Source: Paenibacillus aceti | GTDB taxonomy: Bacteria > Bacillota > Bacilli > Paenibacillales > Paenibacillaceae | Assembly (NCBI RefSeq): GCF_003614185.1 | Contig: NZ_KZ987724.1 | Coordinates: 478,679 to 542,678 of the forward strand | Length of the DNA stretch: 64,000 bases | Direction of reading: 5' to 3' | Translations under genes and position numbers: made by a program | The notes under the pieces: generated by a model | The model's input: only the letters and a program-made list of their open reading frames with translations | The model's database searches: none | What the model was told of the DNA's origin: nothing | Shown: piece by piece, positions 25,776-33,089 of the stretch | Position numbering within the stretch: position 1 is the stretch's first letter | Layout of the letters: the number at the start of each line of letters is the position of its first letter

Positions 25776-26813
25776 ATGACGAAGCGGGCATATATCGTCG
25801 ATGGCTATATCGTGGATGACAAGCTGCCGAGTATGACTAAGGAAGATCTGTCGAAGCTGACGCATCTTAACATCGCCTTCGGTCATATCATCGATCAGCA
25901 AATTTCCACCGCTCATTTGAAAAATTTAGGAGTATTGCAGAGGATCAAGGGTGAGCATCCTGAACTGAATCTACTGCTGTCTGTAGGTGGCTGGAGCGCC
26001 GATGGCTTCTCGCAAGCGGCGGCAACTGAGGTGGGGAGAGCTAGCATGGCCGAATCAGCCCTTCGGGTCTTAACGGATTATCCATTTGATGGTATCGATC
26101 TGGATTGGGAATATCCTTGCTATGGTGAAGCCGAGATCGCGTCCAGATCCGAGGATAAGACGAATTTCACCCTGCTGCTACGGACTTTGCGGGAAGCACT
26201 CGATCGTAAAGGAGCCGAGGACGGACGCCATTATATGCTCACGATCGCTGCAGGAGCCGATCAATATTATATTGATGGCACCGAGATGGATAAGGTCCAG
26301 GAGTATGTCGATTTCGTGCAGTTGATGACCTATGACATGCGCGGCGGCTTCCAGGTGCTGACCGGGCATCACACGAATCTGTATACACCGGACGGCGATT
26401 TGTTCCGCATCAGTACGGATGCATCTGTGAAGCTGTTCATACGCGCCGGAGTACCGCGGGAAAAAATCGTCATCGGGGCCGCTTTCTATTCGCGGCTCTG
26501 GAACGAGGTGCCAGACCGTCATTTCGGTCTCCACCAAATGGCTGGCACCACCGGCGGATATGGCCCGGATTATACGACACTGGTTAAGGACTATATCAAT
26601 AAGAACGGGTACACTCGTTACTGGGATGCGAAGGCATGTGCGCCATATCTGTTCAACGGATCGAGCTTGATCTCCTACGATGATGAGGAATCGATCGGGC
26701 ATAAGTGCGAATATGTGAAGGATAGCGGCCTGGCTGGCATCATGTTCTGGGAATACAGCTGCGATGAGACCCATCGTCTGCTAGATGCAATATCCAGCGG
26801 ACTTCGTCATTAA
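25776..26813 (+). CDS. Glycoside hydrolase family 18 (chitinase/endo-beta-N-acetylglucosaminidase type)
   Basis: A 345-residue single-domain GH18 enzyme. The catalytic motif DGIDLDWEYP gives Asp108, Asp110 and the acid Glu112; LLLSVGGWS is the preceding conserved strand and QLMTYDMRG the later substrate-binding strand. The family hydrolyses GlcNAc-beta-1,4-GlcNAc links by substrate-assisted catalysis. There is no signal peptide and no chitin-binding module, so secreted chitin degradation is unlikely; it probably acts on imported chitobiose-core or N-glycan fragments. Its ATG begins immediately after the TAA of the previous gene, the tightest junction in the operon, which suggests coupled translation with the transglutaminase-like protein. 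Confidence 0.9.
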   Translation: MTKRAYIVDGYIVDDKLPSMTKEDLSKLTHLNIAFGHIIDQQISTAHLKNLGVLQRIKGEHPELNLLLSVGGWSADGFSQAAATEVGRASMAESALRVLTDYPFDGIDLDWEYPCYGEAEIASRSEDKTNFTLLLRTLREALDRKGAEDGRHYMLTIAAGADQYYIDGTEMDKVQEYVDFVQLMTYDMRGGFQVLTGHHTNLYTPDGDLFRISTDASVKLFIRAGVPREKIVIGAAFYSRLWNEVPDRHFGLHQMAGTTGGYGPDYTTLVKDYINKNGYTRYWDAKACAPYLFNGSSLISYDDEESIGHKCEYVKDSGLAGIMFWEYSCDETHRLLDAISSGLRH

Positions 26814-26827
26814 AAGTCATAAATAGA

Positions 26828-26922
26828 GAAGGCTGAAGGTGAATAGCATCATCCGGTCAATCCGGATGAATGGCACATAGTCGTATTGTGCTAACTGCTT
26901 GCCACCCGCAGCCTTCTTTTTT
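26828..26922 (+). terminator. Branched terminator of the fucosidase operon
   Basis: Outer stem GAAGGCTG (26828-26835) pairs with CAGCCTTC (26909-26916), followed by six T residues. Inside lies CATCCGG / CCGGATG (26850-26868) and a possible third helix around TGGCACAT / ATTGTGCTA. The multi-branched form is larger than a normal terminator. Confidence 0.75.
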
Positions 26923-27054
26923 GGGAGATACCAACTAGATTCTGCACCAAATCCTTATGCAACTATTCACGCACCCAATTTCCGTATCGCGCCACAGTCG
27001 AACCTATGCAGCAATCTTGCCAATATCCTCACAAAGCCCCCTTACATCAAACTC

Positions 27055-27188
27055 TAACGAAACTTGATATCGCTATTCACGTCCAAAAGGGCCTCTGAAA
27101 ATTGTAACGAAACGGGGTAACGCTATTTCACCCAAATCGCGACTTAATCCCCTAATTTAGCCCCGATAACGATTATGGTGTTTCGTTA
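27055..27188. repeat. Intergenic repeat family 1, copy C
   Basis: Direct units TAACGAAAC-N7-CGCTATT start at 27055 and 27105 (50 apart), and an inverted unit GATAACG-N7-GTGTTTCGTTA ends at 27188. Outside the units it has little similarity to copies A and B, so the units and their spacing are what is conserved. The rest of the gap 26923-27369 shows no gene. Confidence 0.8.
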
Positions 27189-27369
27189 GAATCATGAGGA
27201 GTGGTAAATCGTCGCAGTAGCTTTCTCCGTAGGTAGATAATGGTGGATTATCTTAGTGAAGAGCAGGTGCAGAGATATGAGCATTCAATAAACACCAGGT
27301 TGTCTGATGATAAGCTTCTTCGTAAAATGATAGTGTGATCAGTGGGTGGAAAATGGGGGGACATTGGCT

Positions 27370-28209
27370 GTGATTCAATATACTAACGGTGCGGTAACGG
27401 TTTTTCAAAGTGTTCTGTATCAGACGACATCTACGGTGGTTGAGTTGGGGGATGCGATTCTGATTGTAGATCCGGCTTGGCTTCCGGGAGAGGTCGAGGC
27501 AATTAGGAGCTATGTGGATTCGGTACGGGGGGATAAGGCTTGCTATTTGCTGTTTACGCATGGGGATTTTGATCATATCATCGGCTATAAGGCCTTTCCA
27601 GGTGCCAAGACGATTGGAAGTGCAGGACTCGCTGAGTATCCGGAAAAAGAACATACTCTACAGATCATTCGCGACTTTGATGCCAGATACTACGTTACGC
27701 GCGATTATCCCATCGAGTTCCCGAAGCTGGATATCGTGATCGGAGAGGATGGACAGGAGGTGATGATGGGTTCCACCATGCTAACCTTCTATCTGGCACC
27801 AGGACATACCGCGGAAGGTATATTTACACTGATCGATTCGGCGGGACTTTTTGTAGCGGGGGATTATTTGTCTGATTTTGAGCTGCCGTTTATTTTTGAT
27901 AGTGCGATAGCTTACGAGGAGACAATTCGCAAGGCTAAGCAGATTGTGCAGACTCATTCGGTTAAGTTGCTCGTTCCGGGGCATGGGCAGTGTACGGAGC
28001 AGCTTATGGAGATGGAGCGCAGAGTGGATCTGGCCTTGGGTCATTTGCAGCGATTGAAGCAGGCTGTTATCGCAGGCGATGAGCAGGCACTCGAACAATT
28101 ACGACTGGAGCATGGCTTTGTTTCCCCGGCAACGGATCGTTGTCATCGGGAAAATATAAGCATGATTCAGAAAGAGTATCTGAAGCAGGGAGAGTCTGGA
28201 AAAATCTAA
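27370..28209 (+). CDS. MBL-fold metallo-hydrolase
   Basis: A 279-residue metallo-beta-lactamase-fold protein. The metal motif appears as FTHGDFDHIIG, so the usual HxHxDH has Asp in place of the second His, as in several related hydrolases. Further ligand blocks are LAPGHTAEG, FVAGDYLSD and LVPGHGQC. The protein is probably a cytoplasmic hydrolase of small esters, thioesters or phosphoesters; the substrate is not predictable. GTG at 27370 lies 9 bases after GGGGGG and is preferred over in-frame GTG 27346 and TTG 27364. It is a single gene, with repeat arrays on both sides. Confidence 0.85.
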   Translation: MIQYTNGAVTVFQSVLYQTTSTVVELGDAILIVDPAWLPGEVEAIRSYVDSVRGDKACYLLFTHGDFDHIIGYKAFPGAKTIGSAGLAEYPEKEHTLQIIRDFDARYYVTRDYPIEFPKLDIVIGEDGQEVMMGSTMLTFYLAPGHTAEGIFTLIDSAGLFVAGDYLSDFELPFIFDSAIAYEETIRKAKQIVQTHSVKLLVPGHGQCTEQLMEMERRVDLALGHLQRLKQAVIAGDEQALEQLRLEHGFVSPATDRCHRENISMIQKEYLKQGESGKI

Positions 28210-28242
28210 GGTTGTGTCGGATGGGTAGCACAGACCCAGGCG

Positions 28243-28426
28243 AGTTGCAGAAATACACTTATTTTTGGAAAATAGTACATGAAATCGGATATAGATGCGA
28301 TAATACACTTATTTCCTGCATTTAAGCCTCGATTTTAAGAAAATCGTCCAAATAGATGTATTAAAGCACTTATATTCTCTACAGAGCGCTTAATAGAGCA
28401 ATATAGTTGCATATTTGCACTTATCA
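28243..28426. repeat. Hairpin-array repeat family 2, array upstream of the LacI regulator
   Basis: Four related units, AGTTGCA-like half followed by a TGCAACT/TACACTTAT-like half, start at 28243, 28293, 28354 and 28405 (intervals 50, 61, 51). The last unit, 28396-28424, is an exact 29-base reverse complement of 29802-29830 on the far side of the LacI gene. Confidence 0.8.
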
Positions 28427-28535
28427 CGTCCACGCAAGTCACACCATCACACTCGCCCCACACGTCACACATACCACACACATCCACATCTATACATACA
28501 CCGATCACATACCGAGCACAATCGCACATAGCAGC
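28425..28535. repeat. CA-rich, strand-biased low-complexity tract
   Basis: About 110 bases dominated by CAC, ACA and CACAT words, with very few G residues on the plus strand. The open frames across it give only His/Thr-rich or Cys/Val/Asp-rich junk peptides. No gene is supported. Confidence 0.7.
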
Positions 28536-28616
28536 AATCACAAAATAGTCCCCGGCGAACCGTCGCAAGTCCGACATAAATTTAGCCAAGTGTAAAAAAT
28601 ATCTCAGAAAATAATT

Positions 28617-28644
28617 TTGACATCTGTTACCCTTTCTTTAAAAT
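28617..28644 (+). promoter_or_regulatory. Promoter of the LacI-family regulator
   Basis: TTGACA (28617-28622), 16-base spacer, TAAAAT (28639-28644). The start codon is 71 bases further on. Confidence 0.7.
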
Positions 28645-28715
28645 AAATGTCAGATTTGAAATGCGTTTTGCGGGGTCAACCTGTATTCTGAAGGAAAGTG
28701 TGGTAACAGGGGGCA

Positions 28716-29726
28716 ATGAAAGATATAAAAATTATCGATGTAGCAAAGCAAGCCGATGTGTCGCCAGCCACGGTGTCTCGGGTGTTGAATGGAAGCAAGC
28801 TTGTCAATGTCAAGACTCGGCAGAGAGTGATGCAGGTGATCCGTGAACTCGAATATATCCCTAACAATATGGGTAAGCAGCTGCGTTGTCGCAAAGCGAT
28901 GACCTTGGCGGTTGTGGTCTCGGATGTACTGGCCTCATATTATGCAGAGATTATTAAAGGGATCGAGAATATGGCGAACTCGCTGAACTACCGGGTGTTG
29001 ATTTGCGATGCGCAGAACCAGAGGCAAAAGGAACTGGAATTCCTGTCATTGCTGATAAACCATACGGTAGATGCTCTAATTATGGTCACTCCGAGTCTCT
29101 CAGATGAGGAACTCAGTTCTTATGCAGATGATGGTTATCATCTCGGGGTGATCGGGCGGAAGGTCGAGAATCCGCGGATTCCCTGTTCTTTTACGGACAA
29201 TATCAGCTTAGCCAGGGATGTTGTCTTCCATCTGGCCGAGCAGGGGCATCGCAAGATCGCTTTTTTAAGCGGTTACATGAGTGCGACCGACAGTATCAAA
29301 CGATTGGAAGGGTTCATCAAAGCGCTGGAAGAAGCGGGGATTCCGTTAGAGCAGAGCTTGATTGAGAATGGCGACTTTTCAGAGATAGGCGGATATGGGG
29401 CATTCAAGCGATTGCGCAGCCAGCGTCAGGATTTCACCGCCGTCTTTACCGCGAATGATGAGATGGCGCTTGGCGTGTATAAAGCCTGTGCCGAGCTGGG
29501 CATATCGATCCCTGAGCAGTTAGTGGTCGTAGGTGTGGATAACATTCGTCTGACGAATTATGTTGTGCCACGAATCAGCTCAATGGAGCAGCCTTTATAC
29601 ATGTTAGGCTCTGTGCTGGCCGAGAAATTGATCGATCAGATGAATGGGAACAGGCTGGCGGATAAGAGGCAATTTAAGCTGGAGGCGGAGCTTATAGTCA
29701 AAGAATCGTCATGCATGCAAATTTAA
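28716..29726 (+). CDS. LacI/GalR-family transcriptional regulator
   Basis: A 336-residue repressor-type protein. The N-terminal helix-turn-helix reads IIDVAKQADVSPATVSRVLNG (residues 5-25), followed by the hinge YIPNNMGKQLRCRKAMT and a periplasmic-binding-protein-like sensor domain (VVVSDVLASYYAEIIKGIE, VFTANDEMALGVYKA, VVGVDNI). These are the standard features of sugar-responsive regulators. AGGGGGC lies just before the ATG. It is not adjacent to a metabolic operon in its own orientation, so its target is unclear; the upstream MBL gene or the fucosidase locus are candidates. Its own promoter and terminator make it a single transcription unit inside two hairpin arrays. Confidence 0.93.
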   Translation: MKDIKIIDVAKQADVSPATVSRVLNGSKLVNVKTRQRVMQVIRELEYIPNNMGKQLRCRKAMTLAVVVSDVLASYYAEIIKGIENMANSLNYRVLICDAQNQRQKELEFLSLLINHTVDALIMVTPSLSDEELSSYADDGYHLGVIGRKVENPRIPCSFTDNISLARDVVFHLAEQGHRKIAFLSGYMSATDSIKRLEGFIKALEEAGIPLEQSLIENGDFSEIGGYGAFKRLRSQRQDFTAVFTANDEMALGVYKACAELGISIPEQLVVVGVDNIRLTNYVVPRISSMEQPLYMLGSVLAEKLIDQMNGNRLADKRQFKLEAELIVKESSCMQI

Positions 29727-29767
29727 AAAGCGAAGCTATCCTGGGCTCAGGATGGCTTCGCTTTTTT
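29727..29767 (+). terminator. Terminator of the LacI-family regulator
   Basis: Stem AAAGCGAAGC-TATCC / GGAT-GGCTTCGCTTT followed by T residues. Confidence 0.9.
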
Positions 29768-29801
29768 ATCTTAGGGAAGGGGGAGCGCGCCTACCTAGCC
29801 C

Positions 29802-29988
29802 ATAAGTGCAAATATGCAACTATATTGCTCTTTCCTCCCTTCCATAGCTCATATAACTGCATTTCTACAACTATTTGACTGGATTCTCTTCCATATGGGG
29901 CTTTTTCCGGGAAATAGATGTATATATGCAGTTATTTTCTAATTTCAGAGGTACCTTTCCGGGAATAGTTGTATTTTTGCAGCTATAT
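29802..29988. repeat. Hairpin-array repeat family 2, array downstream of the LacI regulator
   Basis: Four units begin at 29802, 29853, 29916 and 29967 (intervals 51, 63, 51). The first two are in inverted orientation relative to the array upstream and the last two in direct orientation, so the array is mirrored about its centre. A GCTTTTTCCGGGAAATAG / ACCTTTCCGGGAATAG stretch also repeats before units three and four. No gene is seen in 29768-30270. Confidence 0.8.
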
Positions 29989-30152
29989 GGCAGATTATTG
30001 CTTGCACCACAGCATCCCGCTCACTGTACTGCCTGCATAACGGCACCGTCTAGCATTTCTGCTCATATTGCGGCATTAGCGGACTAGCTTTGGCACGATT
30101 GATAGGCATAAACTGAAAAAGGGAACCTATTTTCAATATATGACATACTATT

Positions 30153-30183
30153 TATTGATAAATCGATCAATATTGTGTATTAT
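30153..30183 (+). promoter_or_regulatory. Promoter with overlapping inverted repeat, upstream of the CcpN-like gene
   Basis: TTGATA (30155-30160), 17-base spacer, TATTAT (30178-30183) with a preceding TG. The -35 box is embedded in a perfect inverted repeat TATTGAT-AAATCG-ATCAATA (30153-30172), a good position for repressor binding. Which protein binds is unknown. Confidence 0.7.
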
Positions 30184-30298
30184 ATATTTATCTCAAAGGG
30201 ATACATATCCGATTCCTTTAGGATTAAGGATATACCGACTCCGAGTAGAGTGGCATATTGGGCAGTAGCCCATACTTGGAAATGGGAGGGGAATTGTA

Positions 30299-30934
30299 AT
30301 CGAACTAACACCACGTCAATTGAAAATTATCGATATTGTGAAGAAAAGAGCTCCGATTACTGGTGAGCAAATTGCCGAAAGTCTGAATCTAACGAGACCG
30401 ACCATCCGGAGCGATCTTTCCATATTGGTTATGCTTGAATATATCGATGCTAAACCAAAGGTAGGGTACTTTCCAGGCAAGAAGGCTGTCGCCCGGGTTC
30501 CCGGAGGGGATTTGCTGAAGGAGACGAAGGTCAAGGATATCCAGAGCAATCCGATTATTATCCGCGAAGCAACTACGATTCAGGATGCTGTAGTGACCTT
30601 GTTCCTGCAGGATGTGGGTACGCTGATTATTTGTGATGCCGATGGCAAGCTGGCCGGGGTCGCTTCACGCAAGGATTTTCTGAAGGTAACGCTCGGAAAT
30701 CCAGCGGCAGTCTCTATGCCAGTGAGTATGGTAATGACCAGGCAATCCAAGATAGTAACGGTTTCTCCTGAGGATTCTGTGCTTGATGCGGCACATAAGA
30801 TGATTTTCTATGAAGTCGACAGCTTGCCGGTCGTTGTCCAGAGCGATAAGGATGACACTTCCAGACTGGATGTTGTCGGCAAGGTGACTAAGACTTCAAT
30901 CATTAAATTGATACTAGAAGTGGAAGTCAAATAG
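30299..30934 (+). CDS. ccpN: CcpN-like helix-turn-helix regulator with two CBS domains
   Basis: A DNA-binding regulator of gluconeogenic genes in Bacillus (CcpN represses gapB and pckA on glucose). The winged helix GEQIAESLNLTRPTIRSDL is followed by GYF and a CBS pair (about residues 75-205), expected to bind adenine nucleotides. The conserved N-terminus, like IEL-xx-RQ in CcpN, is encoded in frame upstream of the first canonical start (TTG 30320), but no ATG, GTG or TTG is available there. GGGAGGGG (30284-30291) lies 7 bases before an ATC at 30299 and just before ATT 30293. Starting at 30299 gives 211 residues, equal to CcpN. The next gene is the YqfL homologue, as in B. subtilis. The start is uncertain. 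Confidence 0.85.
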   Translation: MELTPRQLKIIDIVKKRAPITGEQIAESLNLTRPTIRSDLSILVMLEYIDAKPKVGYFPGKKAVARVPGGDLLKETKVKDIQSNPIIIREATTIQDAVVTLFLQDVGTLIICDADGKLAGVASRKDFLKVTLGNPAAVSMPVSMVMTRQSKIVTVSPEDSVLDAAHKMIFYEVDSLPVVVQSDKDDTSRLDVVGKVTKTSIIKLILEVEVK

Positions 30935-30957
30935 GAGAAACCGGGGGGATAAAGAGA

Positions 30958-31776
30958 ATGGAGCAAGGTTCGCATTATATTACAATCGTATCCGATTCGA
31001 TCGGGGATACCGCTGATGCTGTGGTACAGGCGGTGATACATCAATTTCAGAATCAGCAGGTCACTATCCGCCGTTACGGTAATGTCAGAAGTGAGGATGA
31101 ACTGAAAAAGCTGATGGAGGAGACGGCACAGTTTAACGGATTTGTCGCTTATACTCTCGTTCAGCCTGAACTCCGGGAGATGATCCGGGAGGAAGCAGTT
31201 CGACTCGATCTCCGTATCGTCGATATTATGGGGCCGATGATGCAGGCCTTCATCGATACCTTCGATGATGCGCCGCAGGAGCGGCCGGGTCTGCTGCATC
31301 AGATGGACGATAAATATTTCCGCAGAATTGAAGCGATTGAGTTCACCGTTGCCTGTGATGACGGGCGTGATCTTGGAGCGATGCTGAAGGCGGATATTGT
31401 GCTGCTTGGGATGTCGCGCACCTCGAAGACGCCGCTAAGTATTTTCCTGGCCCATCGGGGTAAGAAGGTAGTCAATTATGCGGTTGTCCCGGAGGTTGGG
31501 CCGCCACAGGAACTGTTGAGTCTGCCGCCGAATAGGGTGATCGGACTGACGATGAAGCCGGAATATATGCTCCAGATTCGCTCCGAACGGCTTAAGATGC
31601 TGGGTCTGCCGGAAGGCTCCCAATATGCCAGCCTTGAGCGGATTCGCGAGGAGACGGAATATGCGATGGCGTTATACGCCAAGCTGGGCTGTCCGGTGAT
31701 TGATATAACGAACAAGGCAATTGAAGAGACGGCCGGGATTATTATGGGATATATCCCTGATTCGCCAGAAGCGTAG
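30958..31776 (+). CDS. Pyruvate, phosphate dikinase regulatory protein (DUF299, YqfL)
   Basis: A 272-residue bifunctional kinase/pyrophosphorylase of the PPDK/PEP-synthase regulatory family, which uses ADP to phosphorylate and Pi to dephosphorylate a Thr of the dikinase. The P-loop-like GMSRTSKTPLS lies near residue 150, and FTVACDDGRD precedes it. HYITIVSDSIGDTAD is the family N-terminus. It starts 23 bases after the CcpN-like gene, the same pairing as ccpN-yqfL of B. subtilis, where it influences gluconeogenesis. GGGGGGA is positioned upstream of the ATG. No dikinase gene is visible in the window, so its target must be encoded elsewhere. Confidence 0.92.
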   Translation: MEQGSHYITIVSDSIGDTADAVVQAVIHQFQNQQVTIRRYGNVRSEDELKKLMEETAQFNGFVAYTLVQPELREMIREEAVRLDLRIVDIMGPMMQAFIDTFDDAPQERPGLLHQMDDKYFRRIEAIEFTVACDDGRDLGAMLKADIVLLGMSRTSKTPLSIFLAHRGKKVVNYAVVPEVGPPQELLSLPPNRVIGLTMKPEYMLQIRSERLKMLGLPEGSQYASLERIREETEYAMALYAKLGCPVIDITNKAIEETAGIIMGYIPDSPEA

Positions 31777-31836
31777 GCAGTTTGGCTATAATTAAGCTTT
31801 TAACATAAAGGATTAATATTATTGGGGGGAAAACAG

Positions 31837-32829
31837 ATGGAACGAGAATTAGCTTTGGAGATCGTACGTGTAACTGAAATGGGGGCTCTATCCTCGGCGT
31901 GCTTCATCGGCAGAGGTGATAAGAATGCTGCTGATCAGGCTGCTACAACGGCTATTCGTTCCATGTTCGATTCGGTATCGATCGACGGGACAGTCGTCAT
32001 CGGTGAAGGTGAGATGGACGATGCACCGATGCTCTACATCGGAGAGAAGGTAGGGAACAAGCAAGGTCCTTCCGTCGATGTAGCGGTAGATCCGCTTGAG
32101 GGTACAGAGGTTGTAGCCCGCGGCTTGGAGAATGCCCAATCCGTCATCGCTATCGCTGATAAAGGAAGTCTGCTGCATGCGCCTGATATCTACATGCAGA
32201 AGCTGGCTTGCGGCCCGCAGTTGGCCGGTAAGCTGAGTATCGATGATCCTGTAGACGTAACCTTGCAGAAGGTGAGTCAAATTACAGGCAAGGCGATATC
32301 CGAGCTGAGAATTATGGTGCTCGATCGGGAACGCCACAGAGAACTGATCGACAGCTTGCGTCAAGCAGGCGTTCGCGTCAAACTGCTTGATCATGGTGAT
32401 ATTGCCGGGGCGATTGCGACGGCTCTGCCGGACAATGAGGTTGATCTGTACATGGGCTCCGGTGGTGCTCCTGAAGGGGTGCTCGCGGCTGCCGCTCTGA
32501 AATGCCTCGGCGGTGAAATCCAGGGTCGGCTTCTGCCGCGAGGACCGTTCGAGCTGCAACGCTGCCATATGATGGGGCTGGAAGATCCGCTGCGCGTCTT
32601 GTACATGGAAGACATGGTGGGCAATGGCGATGTCCTCTTTGCAGCTACTGGCGTAACCACCGGTGAATTCTTGACCGGGGTACGATTTATCGGCGACGAC
32701 CGGGCCGAGACTCATTCGGTCATTATGCGGGCGCAGAGCCGTACGATTCGTTATATCCGCAGCATTCATTTTCTGCCGAGTAAGCAGATCGATATGGATG
32801 CGGGCTTCAGACATGCTGAAGCGATGTAA
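31837..32829 (+). CDS. glpX: Class II fructose-1,6-bisphosphatase (GlpX)
   Basis: A 330-residue gluconeogenic phosphatase converting fructose-1,6-bisphosphate to fructose-6-phosphate in the cytoplasm. Class II marks: ADQAATTAIR, VIGEGEMDDAPML (metal and phosphate binding) and DPLEGTEV, with GSGGAPEGVLAAAALK later. An in-frame start 5 codons upstream is possible, but GGGGGGA sits about 7 bases before the ATG at 31837, and MERELALEI is the family N-terminus. It lies 60 bases after the dikinase regulator gene and upstream of 6-phosphofructokinase, so opposing enzymes of the same step are encoded close together. Confidence 0.95.
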   Translation: MERELALEIVRVTEMGALSSACFIGRGDKNAADQAATTAIRSMFDSVSIDGTVVIGEGEMDDAPMLYIGEKVGNKQGPSVDVAVDPLEGTEVVARGLENAQSVIAIADKGSLLHAPDIYMQKLACGPQLAGKLSIDDPVDVTLQKVSQITGKAISELRIMVLDRERHRELIDSLRQAGVRVKLLDHGDIAGAIATALPDNEVDLYMGSGGAPEGVLAAAALKCLGGEIQGRLLPRGPFELQRCHMMGLEDPLRVLYMEDMVGNGDVLFAATGVTTGEFLTGVRFIGDDRAETHSVIMRAQSRTIRYIRSIHFLPSKQIDMDAGFRHAEAM

Positions 32830-32904
32830 CAAGTGGCCGAATTTGGCCGAAGTATCTTTTCCAATTTAATGTTTTTTGCAATTAGGTTTTAAACTCCGTT
32901 CTTG

Positions 32905-32948
32905 CGGAGGAGCTTGACTAATCCTAGTCAGGTTCCTCCGATTTTTTT
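32905..32948 (+). terminator. Terminator after glpX
   Basis: CGGAGGA (32905-32911) pairs with TCCTCCG (32934-32940) around an inner GACTA/TAGTC helix, followed by seven T residues. Confidence 0.9.
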
Positions 32949-32996
32949 GTATAACACGAAATTTATCTAAAAGTTTAAGTATGTGATTTAGTTTAT

Positions 32997-33025
32997 TTGT
33001 ACAATAAGGTGGAACATATTATAAT
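32997..33025 (+). promoter_or_regulatory. Promoter of the terpene synthase gene
   Basis: TTGTAC, 17-base spacer, TATAAT (33020-33025), about 65 bases before the start codon. Confidence 0.7.
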
Positions 33026-33089
33026 ATAGAATGATTTTCAGTATGCAGATTTAACCGTGCAGATCTATCAACGTTGTGGAGGCAGGCCA

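Noticed and set aside
28243-28426. Possible CRISPR array from regularly spaced repeats
   Set aside because: Units are diverged palindromes of about 22 bases with intervals of 50 and 61; repeats are not identical and no cas gene is present.
28407-28595. His/Thr-rich frame across the CA-rich tract, and its Cys/Val-rich counterpart on the other strand
   Set aside because: Both are products of low-complexity DNA; no ribosome site and no motif.
31888-32832. Minus-strand open frame of 314 codons
   Set aside because: Antisense shadow of glpX; it lacks motifs and a ribosome site.
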